A stretch of 5,121 nucleotides of DNA from Betaproteobacteria bacterium (GTDB lineage Bacteria > Pseudomonadota > Gammaproteobacteria > Burkholderiales > Burkholderiaceae): NCBI GenBank assembly GCA_015654605.1, contig JAATGO010000259.1:1-5121 (forward strand), read 5' to 3'. Shown here in pieces: positions 1-5,121 of this stretch. Made by a program: the position numbers and the translations under genes. The notes beneath the pieces are model-generated. The model saw nothing but the letters and a program-made list of their open reading frames with translations. It had not been told where the DNA came from and did no database searches. How positions within the stretch are numbered: the stretch's first letter is position 1; each line of letters begins with the position of its first letter.

Positions 1-142
1 CAAGATGACATATCAGGAAGCATCGCCATCGCTATTTCGATACAAACAAAGATGCTCTACCTCCCTCATGCAATCATGAAAATGGCATTACCATGTCAGC
101 AAAGCAACGCCCCTCCCTCTTTGCAGATATATTTTGAATATA

Positions 143-1582
143 TTATTTCCCCAATGCTTTAATTGCCTTGGCAACCCCAGCGCCATAGGCGGGATCTGCC
201 TTGCTACAATTATCAATATGACGCTGTTTGATCTCCTCAGATGCGCCATCGATCGCACGCGCCGTATTGTCAAACAACACTTGCTGTTGTGCCGGTGTCA
301 TCAATCGAAACAATGCCGCTGGCTGTGAATAATAATCCTCATCAACCCGATGATTCCAATGCCCTGCAGCGCCTTCCAGTGCTAACGGTGGTTCTGCAAA
401 TTCTGGCTGCTCCTGCCATTGACCATAGCTATTTGGTTCATAGCCCAATGTAGCGCCATGGTTGCCATCTACCCGCATAGCACCGTCGCGATGTGAGGTA
501 TGAAATGGACATTTCGGGGCATTCACTGGAATCTGAAAATGGTTAATACCAAGACGATAACGATGCGCATCACCATAGGCAAACAAGCGTCCCTGCAACA
601 TCTTATCTGGAGAGAAACTGATCCCCGGAACAATATTGGCTGGTGCAAATGCTGCCTGTTCTACTTCTGCAAAATAATTTTCTGGATTGCGGTTAAGCTC
701 CATGACACCAACTTCTATTTCTGGGTAATCCTTATGCGGCCATACCTTGGTCAAATCGAATGGATTAATATGATACGTTCCCGCCTCTTTCTCTGGCATG
801 ATCTGAACAAATAACTTCCAACGTGGATACTCTTTGTTTTTGATACTCTCAAATAAATCGCGCTGCGAGCTTTCACGATCTCGACCAACCAGCTCGGCTG
901 CTTCTGCATCAGTCAGATTTTCAATACCTTGTTGACACTTAAAAGCAAATTTCACCCAAAAGCGCTCATTATCGGCATTCAAGAAACTATAAGTATGACT
1001 ACCAAAACCATGCATATGCCGGTACGTGCGTGGTAACCCACGATCACTCATAACAATAGTGACCTGATGTAACGCTTCAGGCAATAGCGTCCAGAAATCC
1101 CAGTTGTTATTAGCACTACGCAAATTGGTTTGTGGATCACGCTTCACAGCACGATTCAGATCTGGGAATTTATGTGGATCACGCATGAAGAAAACAGGAG
1201 TATTGTTCCCAACCAAATCCCAATTGCCTTGCTCTGTATAAAATTTGATCGCAAAACCACGAATATCTCGTTCAGCATCCGCAGCACCACGCTCGCCTGC
1301 CACGGTAGAAAAGCGCACAAACAAATTAGTCTTCTTACCGATTTCTGAAAATATTTTCGCCTTGGTATATTTGGTAATGTCATGCGTCACAGTGAACGTA
1401 CCGTACGCCCCGGATCCCTTGGCATGCATACGTCGTTCAGGAATCACCTCACGATCAAAATGTGCCAGCTTTTCCAGATACCAGACATCCTGCAGCAGCG
1501 CAGGACCACGTGGCCCTGCAGTCTGGATATTTTGATTATCAACAACCGGAACTCCGGCCGCAGTAGTGAGTTTCTTGTTCAT
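143..1582 (-). CDS. katA: Haem catalase, small-subunit (clade 3) type
   Basis: Cytoplasmic monofunctional catalase that disproportionates hydrogen peroxide to water and oxygen. The 479-residue product has the length of small-subunit clade 3 catalases. Visible catalytic residues are distal His53 in RRMHAKGSG, distal Asn126 in VGNNTPVFF, and proximal haem ligand Tyr336 with Arg332 in [14 protein letters not shown]. The conserved [11 protein letters not shown] stretch (about 89-99) and RDPHKFPD (134-141) are also present, and the C-terminal helical region ends normally at GK then TAA. The frame stays open upstream to an ATG at 1654, but I chose the ATG at 1582. The protein then starts [10 protein letters not shown] as catalases usually do, a GAAAG Shine-Dalgarno lies 7 bases upstream, and the extra 24 residues look unlike catalase. 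No accessory gene is adjacent, so it is probably transcribed alone. Family assignment is essentially certain; the clade 3 label rests on length and general resemblance. Confidence 0.97.
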   Translation of the reverse strand: MNKKLTTAAGVPVVDNQNIQTAGPRGPALLQDVWYLEKLAHFDREVIPERRMHAKGSGAYGTFTVTHDITKYTKAKIFSEIGKKTNLFVRFSTVAGERGAADAERDIRGFAIKFYTEQGNWDLVGNNTPVFFMRDPHKFPDLNRAVKRDPQTNLRSANNNWDFWTLLPEALHQVTIVMSDRGLPRTYRHMHGFGSHTYSFLNADNERFWVKFAFKCQQGIENLTDAEAAELVGRDRESSQRDLFESIKNKEYPRWKLFVQIMPEKEAGTYHINPFDLTKVWPHKDYPEIEVGVMELNRNPENYFAEVEQAAFAPANIVPGISFSPDKMLQGRLFAYGDAHRYRLGINHFQIPVNAPKCPFHTSHRDGAMRVDGNHGATLGYEPNSYGQWQEQPEFAEPPLALEGAAGHWNHRVDEDYYSQPAALFRLMTPAQQQVLFDNTARAIDGASEEIKQRHIDNCSKADPAYGAGVAKAIKALGK

Positions 1583-1589
1583 ATTATAT

Positions 1590-1594
1590 CTTTC
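1590..1594 (-). promoter_or_regulatory. katA ribosome binding site (decides the start)
   Basis: On the minus strand GAAAG stands 7 bases before the ATG at 1582. It supports this start over the in-frame ATG at 1654. It is partly inside the 8-base DNA palindrome TTTCGAAA (1591-1598). Confidence 0.6.
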
Positions 1595-1643
1595 GAAATA
1601 TTTATAGGAGAAGCACTCTGCCGAATCTACAAGTACAGAAAAT

Positions 1644-1670
1644 ACTATAAGCAATTCTAAGGGAAAGCAA
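1644..1670 (-). promoter_or_regulatory. Candidate sigma70-type promoter of katA
   Basis: Minus strand: -10-like TATAGT (1644-1649, five of six matches to TATAAT) and -35-like TTGCTT (1665-1670, three of six) with a short 15-base spacer. This would give a leader of roughly 55 bases. A second possible -10, TATAAA at about 1600-1605, has only a poor -35. The weak -35 could mean dependence on an activator. This is consensus matching by eye only. Confidence 0.3.
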
Positions 1671-1686
1671 AATAGAAATTAATCGT

Positions 1687-1705
1687 GATAATGAATGTTA
1701 ATACG
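1687..1705 (+). promoter_or_regulatory. Fur-box-like site upstream of katA
   Basis: The 19 bases starting GATAATGA match the E. coli Fur-box consensus (GATAATGATAATCATTATC) at 12 of 19 positions, including the first eight in a row. The site sits about 17 bases upstream of the candidate katA -35 element and inside an imperfect 25-base dyad (1678-1702) whose outer arms are ATTAA and TTAAT. The surrounding sequence is very AT-rich, so chance matches are likely. The site is a candidate only, and the control of katA by iron is inference. Confidence 0.25.
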
Positions 1706-1758
1706 CGAAATAGTTATGCAAATGAGCACTATTTTCTTGAATCATCAATATCCATATT

Positions 1759-1777
1759 ATGAATAAGAATCATTACT
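1759..1777 (+). promoter_or_regulatory. Second Fur-box-like site in the clsB-katA gap
   Basis: ATGAATAAGAATCATTACT matches the 19-base Fur consensus at 12 positions, with AATCATTA perfect on the right half. It lies about 54 bases beyond the first Fur-like site and 177 bases before the katA start. Its neighbourhood (1583-1780) is roughly 70% AT, which raises the chance of spurious matches. Confidence 0.25.
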
Positions 1778-1778
1778 A

Positions 1779-1928
1779 CTATGCAGGAGAATTCCTTTCT
1801 CTCCACACAAGGCCAGGATTGTAATTAACGACAAAGATATTTTCGTATGACAACGACACCTTATCATCCAGACCATACTCTGGTAGTACTTTCTTCTTAT
1901 AAGCGCTTAAATAATCTGCAATCCAGCA
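1779..1928 (-). other. In-frame 49-codon open stretch behind clsB; possible gene remnant
   Basis: Directly after the clsB TGA, and in the same reading frame, 49 sense codons run to a TAG at 1779-1781. The translation begins CWIADYLSAYKKK, contains NIFVVNYNPGL near residues 30-40 and ends WRERNSPA. It has no ATG and only an internal GTG, and the other two minus-strand frames close quickly. Its residue mix (charged and aromatic residues, Pro-Gly turns) looks more like real protein than random AT-rich sequence, but an open run this long is not rare by chance. I do not recognise the family. It could be the decayed C-terminus of a lost gene, a former clsB extension, or chance. The rest of the clsB-katA gap holds only the sites listed here and no terminator that I can see. 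Confidence 0.25.
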
Positions 1929-3110
1929 TCAAGCATCCCGTCCAAGAGTAATGACATGAATAGCACTGCGATAAAGCAAAAAGGCGGCTTGATAGCCCAA
2001 CCTCTTATACCATGGGATGCGCACAAAATCGCTTAACAACACTGGTCTGCTATCGGCCCTTATAGCGGCCTCGATTTTCCCTTGCAAGTTTATGGCAAAG
2101 GAAGGATCAAGAATCACCACATTGGCTTCTTGATTCACAAATAAACTTAAGCCATCATAATTACTCGATCCTACTGTCGCCCATCCACTGTCAATCACAG
2201 CGACCTTAGCGTGCAGCTGTGTCTTGGTATATTCAAATATCTGCACCCCTGATTCCAGTAACGCCGGATAAAACGCACGCGCTACGGCATCTTGCATACG
2301 AAACTCTCCGATACCGAGCAACACCGTGACTTGCACTCCTCGCGTAGCAGCATTTTCCAATGCGCGGCGCATTTTACGGCCTGGCGCAAAATAAGGGCTG
2401 GCCAGAAAAATGCTTTGTTTTGCTTTACCCATTGCCTGCAAATAGGCATGTTGTATCGTGCGTCGATTTCGTAAATTGTCACGCACCACTAATGCCGCTG
2501 ATGCCAGACCAGATTCTGTTGATGATCGCAATGCGCGTCTTGATGAAGCTCGCGTTCTTTTGAATACTTCCCATCGCGTTTCCAGTTTCATGCGCCCCAG
2601 ACGAATCCACTGCGTCTGCACCTCTTCATGTATCTCATCGACCAGAGGGCCTCTGATCTGCACACCAAAATCCCAACGCGGAGCTGGCAATGGCAGACGA
2701 TCTTTTCGATCCAACAAGAGATCATTCGTGATATTCAACCCACCAATAAATGCTTGATACCGATCTACCACGCATAACTTGCGGTGGCTTCGCGCAACGC
2801 CTCTTTTGAACCAAGGATTAAAGGAGCGATGATAAACTCCCGCCGATAACAACGCCTCCCTCAACTGTTGGCTAGCAACGCGTCCAGTACCAAGCCAATC
2901 AGTAATCACACTGACGATCACACCACGCTGTGCTGCCCGTTGCAAAGCATCACGTACCAAAATACCAATGGCATCAAGATTGAAAATGTAGACTTCAAGA
3001 TAAATCTCATTATGAGCTTCATCGATGGCTTTGATCAATGCGGGAAAAAACTCTGCTCCACTGTTGAGCAATGAAATATCGTTACCAGGGACAAAATGTA
3101 AAGCACGCAT
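1929..3110 (-). CDS. clsB: Cardiolipin synthase B, phospholipase D superfamily
   Basis: Membrane phospholipid enzyme of the PLD superfamily that makes cardiolipin by phosphatidyl transfer, acting at the inner face of the cytoplasmic membrane. The 393-residue protein has two PLD domains, each with a complete HxKxxxxD motif: His109-Lys111-Asp116 (SHRKLCVVD, followed by FIGGLN) and His300-Lys302-Asp307 (LHAKVAVID, followed by TVGSSNYD). There is no N-terminal transmembrane pair, which separates it from ClsA; E. coli ClsB is similar in size at about 413 residues. A hydrophobic stretch near 371-386 could aid membrane contact. The basic linker at about 184-196 is rich in Arg and Ser. The ATG at 3110 is preceded by AGAGAT, a reasonable ribosome site. 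The gene follows an EEP gene as clsB follows ybhP in E. coli. Exact headgroup specificity cannot be read from sequence. Confidence 0.9.
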   Translation of the reverse strand: MRALHFVPGNDISLLNSGAEFFPALIKAIDEAHNEIYLEVYIFNLDAIGILVRDALQRAAQRGVIVSVITDWLGTGRVASQQLREALLSAGVYHRSFNPWFKRGVARSHRKLCVVDRYQAFIGGLNITNDLLLDRKDRLPLPAPRWDFGVQIRGPLVDEIHEEVQTQWIRLGRMKLETRWEVFKRTRASSRRALRSSTESGLASAALVVRDNLRNRRTIQHAYLQAMGKAKQSIFLASPYFAPGRKMRRALENAATRGVQVTVLLGIGEFRMQDAVARAFYPALLESGVQIFEYTKTQLHAKVAVIDSGWATVGSSNYDGLSLFVNQEANVVILDPSFAINLQGKIEAAIRADSRPVLLSDFVRIPWYKRLGYQAAFLLYRSAIHVITLGRDA

Positions 3111-3123
3111 GAATATCTCTGTT

Positions 3124-3138
3124 ATATGAAAAACATAT
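3124..3138. repeat. Small inverted repeat in the clsB leader
   Basis: ATATG, five A residues, then CATAT: perfect 5-base arms around a 5-base loop, 13 bases upstream of the clsB start codon. In the mRNA the loop would be five U residues. It is AT-rich and weak, and may be without function. Confidence 0.3.
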
Positions 3139-3150
3139 CTAAAACTGTTT

Positions 3151-3165
3151 AGGTCTCTTTGACCT
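3151..3165. promoter_or_regulatory. Operator-like dyad at the clsB promoter
   Basis: Perfect inverted repeat AGGTC-n5-GACCT. It overlaps the edge of the candidate -10 element (3164-3169) and covers the expected transcription start, where a repressor would block initiation. No regulator gene is in the window, so the role is inferred from position only. Confidence 0.3.
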
Positions 3166-3192
3166 TATATTGAAATAACTTCACCCAGTCAC
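3164..3192 (-). promoter_or_regulatory. Candidate sigma70-type promoter of clsB
   Basis: Minus strand: -35-like GTGACT (3187-3192, four of six matches to TTGACA) and -10-like TATAAG (3164-3169, five of six) separated by an ideal 17 bases. Transcription would start near 3157 and give a leader of about 47 bases. It lies in the 183-base EEP-clsB gap, which otherwise holds nothing I recognise, and implies that clsB can be expressed apart from nudB-EEP. Confidence 0.4.
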
Positions 3193-3293
3193 GAAGGGTA
3201 CATTACAAGCATAAACGAAAGACGTGGCATCCACTCGCCATATCCTGCAGCTTGGCATGCCCAATAGAGTAGGCAACCCACAAAGATGATCAA

Positions 3294-4088
3294 CTATCGT
3301 ACACGCAACGTACTGACAATCGGTGCATGATCAGATAGCTTGCTCCATATCCCGCCACGCAAAACTTCTGCCGACGCAACCTCGAATCCTCGTAAATAAA
3401 TACGATCCAGAGGTAAGCATGGCATAGCAGCAGGAAAAGTGCGCGCTGGCTGCGCGCGTGATTTCACGCCTCCCAGTTTACGTAAATAGGACATCATGCC
3501 GTACCCCGTCAGCTGTTGCTCAAACACTTCTGTCACTCCCAGCTGTTCCTGTAGAGTGTCACTTAGTTGATTATTCCAGTCATTGAAATCTCCCGCAATA
3601 ATCATAGGGGAGTCAGGGGTAACAGTAGTATGTACTGCCTCAATCAACGCAGCAACTTGCCGACGCCGCCCAGCAGCAAATAAACCAAGGTGCACAACAT
3701 AACAGTGCACTTCACGATCATTAATTTCCAACAAGCAGTGCAGGATTCCCCGTGATTCATATGCGTGATCCGACACATCCTGGTTACGAGATGTCGCAAT
3801 TTTGAAACGCGATAACAAAGCATTACCATGATGGCCATGATCGTACACCGCATTCATGCCATAGGCAGTATAGTGCGATTCTCCCGCGAGAAACTCATGC
3901 TGCCCTTGTGCTGGCCAATTCGTGGCATGCCGCAATGCATTCAGATCATGCCGCCCCTGCACTTCTTGTAAGAAAAAGATATCGGCATCAAGATGAGTGA
4001 AGGCCTGCTTTAATGCATGGATACGAGGGTAACCTCCAAACGTACTGACCCCCTTGTGAATATTATAAGTCGCGACACGCAATTCCAT
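3294..4088 (-). CDS. Endonuclease/exonuclease/phosphatase (EEP) family protein, YbhP-like
   Basis: Predicted metal-dependent phosphodiesterase of the EEP (DNase I-like) superfamily, 264 residues, probably cytoplasmic because no signal peptide or membrane segment is seen. The superfamily signature residues are all in place: Asn9 in TYNIHKG, Glu42 in LQEVQG, His133 in YVVHLGL, Asp167 and Asn169 in AGDFND, Asp228 in PLDRIY, and Asp253-His254 in SDHAPI. The superfamily includes DNases, AP endonucleases, sphingomyelinases and inositol phosphatases, so the substrate cannot be named. Adjacency to clsB, as for ybhP and clsB in E. coli, hints at a link to phospholipid or membrane metabolism, but that is inference. 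The ATG at 4088 starts 21 bases after the nudB stop with AAAAGG upstream at a rather long spacing of about 11 bases. It is probably cotranscribed with nudB and ends in TAG. Confidence 0.88.
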   Translation of the reverse strand: MELRVATYNIHKGVSTFGGYPRIHALKQAFTHLDADIFFLQEVQGRHDLNALRHATNWPAQGQHEFLAGESHYTAYGMNAVYDHGHHGNALLSRFKIATSRNQDVSDHAYESRGILHCLLEINDREVHCYVVHLGLFAAGRRRQVAALIEAVHTTVTPDSPMIIAGDFNDWNNQLSDTLQEQLGVTEVFEQQLTGYGMMSYLRKLGGVKSRAQPARTFPAAMPCLPLDRIYLRGFEVASAEVLRGGIWSKLSDHAPIVSTLRVR

Positions 4089-4109
4089 ACTGATAGTAAC
4101 CTTTTCGAA

Positions 4110-4625
4110 TTACGATGATACATTATGTCCATGACCACTATACCTTGGCAATTGTAAAATTGCCTCTGCGTTGGACGGTGAAAAACATTTATCTGCTGCT
4201 TCCCGATACGGTAGCCATTGATACTGCGTATGCTCGCGCGGAGCCAACGTCACAGCAGTCCCTGACGGCACTAGCAAACCAAAAACGTGTTCTGTATTGC
4301 GTATCACACCAGGCGCATAACGCTGCCGCCACATTGGATAAATTTCATATACATTGGTCAGCTGCCAATCCTGCAAAAATTGACAAGAAACCTGCGGTCT
4401 CCGCTCCGCAGTCGATCCCACCATCATGTCAGAATCATCACTGACAACGATCCCTGTTTCTTCTTGTACTTCACGTCGCGCAGTCTGCTCCCATGTTTCC
4501 TCTGGTGTATCTTTGGATCCCGTCACTGACTGCCAAAAACCTGGCTTGTCAACGCGCTCCATCAATAGCACATTCAGCTTGGCTGTATGAATAATCACCA
4601 ACACTGATTCAGGAATCTTATACAT
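4110..4625 (-). CDS. nudB: Dihydroneopterin triphosphate diphosphatase (Nudix hydrolase)
   Basis: Cytoplasmic Nudix enzyme that removes pyrophosphate from 7,8-dihydroneopterin triphosphate, the step after GTP cyclohydrolase I in folate synthesis. Of the 171 residues, the Nudix box spans about 36-59: Gly36, Glu42 or Glu43, then REVQEETGI (51-59). It has one residue more than the canonical G-x5-E-x7-REUXEEXGU spacing, within the loop. NudB-specific landmarks are FWQSVTGS (30-37), RQRYAPGVIRNTEH (100-113) and the QYQWLPYREA segment, all matching E. coli NudB closely. I chose the ATG at 4625 (MYKIPESVLV) because family members start this way and GAGAGAG lies just upstream. The frame continues to a TTG at 4649, which would add eight residues and has no good ribosome site. 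The C-terminal tail after about residue 160 (RYSGHGHN) extends past the fold of E. coli NudB, which is 150 residues. It follows aspS, a frequent arrangement in Betaproteobacteria. Confidence 0.93.
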   Translation of the reverse strand: MYKIPESVLVIIHTAKLNVLLMERVDKPGFWQSVTGSKDTPEETWEQTARREVQEETGIVVSDDSDMMVGSTAERRPQVSCQFLQDWQLTNVYEIYPMWRQRYAPGVIRNTEHVFGLLVPSGTAVTLAPREHTQYQWLPYREAADKCFSPSNAEAILQLPRYSGHGHNVSS

Positions 4626-4746
4626 ACTCTCTCGTGTGACATCCCACAAAAATGACTCGCTCTGCAGGGCGCCTCAACAATTTCAATCGCCCAGCAATAT
4701 CTCCCTTCGCACCACCACTACACCACATCCTCGACACCTCCATGCC

Positions 4747-4780
4747 AAAAAGATAAAAGGGCGCAAACCTATGCGCCCTT
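4747..4780 (-). terminator. Intrinsic terminator of aspS
   Basis: Minus-strand transcript: a perfect 9-base-pair GC-rich stem AAGGGCGCA/TGCGCCCTT (4772-4780 with 4757-4765) around a 6-base loop, followed by the U-rich tract TTATCTTTTT (4747-4756). It begins about 20 bases after the aspS stop. There is no comparable T run on the plus-strand side, so it is oriented for aspS. It implies that nudB needs its own promoter or read-through; I could not find a convincing promoter in 4626-4746. Confidence 0.9.
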
Positions 4781-4799
4781 CATTATGCTCTTATTTTAC

Positions 4800-5121
4800 C
4801 TATGAGGTTTTTACCACTGGTTCCGTGTTACGCAAACGAATATGTAATTCACGTAACTGCTTTTCATCCACTGGGGAAGGTGCTTGCGTCAGCAGGCACT
4901 GTGCTCGTTGCGTTTTCGGGAAAGCAATTACATCACGGATAGATTCGGCTCCAGCCATCATGGTTACCATTCTATCCAAGCCAAATGCAATACCACCATG
5001 GGGAGGAGCACCATATTGTAATGCATCAAGCAGGAAGCCAAATTTCAGTTGTGCTTCTTCTTCGCCGATATTCAAAGCACGGAACACCTTGCTCTGTACA
5101 TCAGCACGATGGATACGTACC
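4800..5121 (-). CDS. aspS: Aspartyl-tRNA synthetase, C-terminal part (truncated by window edge)
   Basis: C-terminal 106 residues of class II aspartyl-tRNA synthetase, which charges tRNA-Asp (and, in the non-discriminating type, also tRNA-Asn) in the cytoplasm. The visible part starts [13 protein letters not shown] and includes class II motif 3 in [11 protein letters not shown], with the ATP-binding Arg. It continues with the strongly conserved [16 protein letters not shown] and the [10 protein letters not shown] segment that typifies the long bacterial form of about 590 residues. The frame stays open through the right edge, so about four fifths of the gene lies outside. A GTG at 5085-5087 is internal, not a start. 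The stop is TAG, and a strong terminator follows. Whether the enzyme is discriminating cannot be judged from this part. Confidence 0.97.
   Translation of the reverse strand, partial: VRIHRADVQSKVFRALNIGEEEAQLKFGFLLDALQYGAPPHGGIAFGLDRMVTMMAGAESIRDVIAFPKTQRAQCLLTQAPSPVDEKQLRELHIRLRNTEPVVKTS

Noticed and set aside
5..79. Short plus-strand ORF at the left edge (24 codons, starting MTYQEASPS).
   Set aside because: Too short, with no ribosome site or recognisable family; it could be the end of nothing or of a gene that cannot be judged from this window.
127..143. Hairpin ATATATT-ttg-AATATAT at the katA stop codon as a terminator.
   Set aside because: The stem is entirely A and T, overlaps the stop codon and has no following T run on the minus strand; no convincing katA terminator is visible in 1-142.
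500..814. Plus-strand open frame of 104 codons, and similar long frames opposite katA, clsB and nudB.
   Set aside because: They are antisense shadows of genes with unmistakable catalytic motifs on the minus strand, and show no motif of their own.
1583..1654. N-terminal extension of katA by 24 residues to the ATG at 1654.
   Set aside because: The extra residues do not look like catalase and would span the candidate promoter; the ATG at 1582 has a good ribosome site and gives the normal family length.
1660..1735. OxyR-type site (ATAG/CTAT quartets with 7-base gaps) upstream of katA.
   Set aside because: ATAG and CTAT words occur, but their spacings (19, 38 and 27 bases between starts) do not fit the 11-base period of an OxyR site.
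1868..1909. Palindrome TAAGCGCTTA (1900-1909) and stem CCAGA/TCTGG (1868-1883) as a clsB terminator.
   Set aside because: The first has no loop, the second has only five pairs, and neither is followed by a T run on the minus strand.
4618..4743. A 41-codon minus-strand ORF (MEVSRMWCSGG...) filling the aspS-nudB gap, its stop overlapping the nudB ATG.
   Set aside because: It begins next to the terminator U-tract without a ribosome site, resembles no family I know, and its overlap with the nudB start could be chance.

Overview
The window is a chromosomal segment of about 5.1 kb in which every recognisable gene lies on the minus strand. Read in transcription order, from high to low coordinates, they are: the 3' end of aspS (aspartyl-tRNA synthetase), nudB (dihydroneopterin triphosphate diphosphatase), a YbhP-like endonuclease/exonuclease/phosphatase (EEP) protein, clsB (cardiolipin synthase B, phospholipase D superfamily) and katA (small-subunit haem catalase). 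The proteins look proteobacterial. From general knowledge, aspS followed by nudB, an EEP protein and a ClsB-type synthase is a layout common in Betaproteobacteria. The AT-leaning composition and the protein sequences would suit a Nitrosomonas-like member, but the genus is a guess.

Layout. aspS (4800-5121) runs off the right edge and ends in a strong intrinsic terminator (4747-4780). nudB and the EEP gene are 21 bases apart and probably share a transcript. A 183-base gap before clsB holds a plausible sigma70-type promoter with an inverted repeat over its -10 element and start region, so clsB may have its own promoter. A 346-base gap separates clsB from katA. Its clsB-proximal half carries a 49-codon open stretch in frame with the clsB stop, possibly the remnant of a lost gene. 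Its katA-proximal part is about 70% AT and carries a candidate promoter and two Fur-like motifs. The last 142 bases at the left edge hold no gene I can support.

How the genes relate. aspS, nudB, EEP and clsB form a housekeeping block (translation, folate synthesis, an uncharacterised phosphodiesterase-type enzyme, phospholipid synthesis), with EEP-clsB adjacency recalling ybhP-clsB in E. coli. katA is a separate hydrogen-peroxide defence gene, probably a single-gene unit with its own upstream control region. All catalytic motifs that can be seen are intact. I found no CRISPR array, insertion sequence, tRNA, rRNA or evident new system. The points most worth a second look are the open stretch behind clsB, the Fur-like sites before katA, and the dyad at the clsB promoter.
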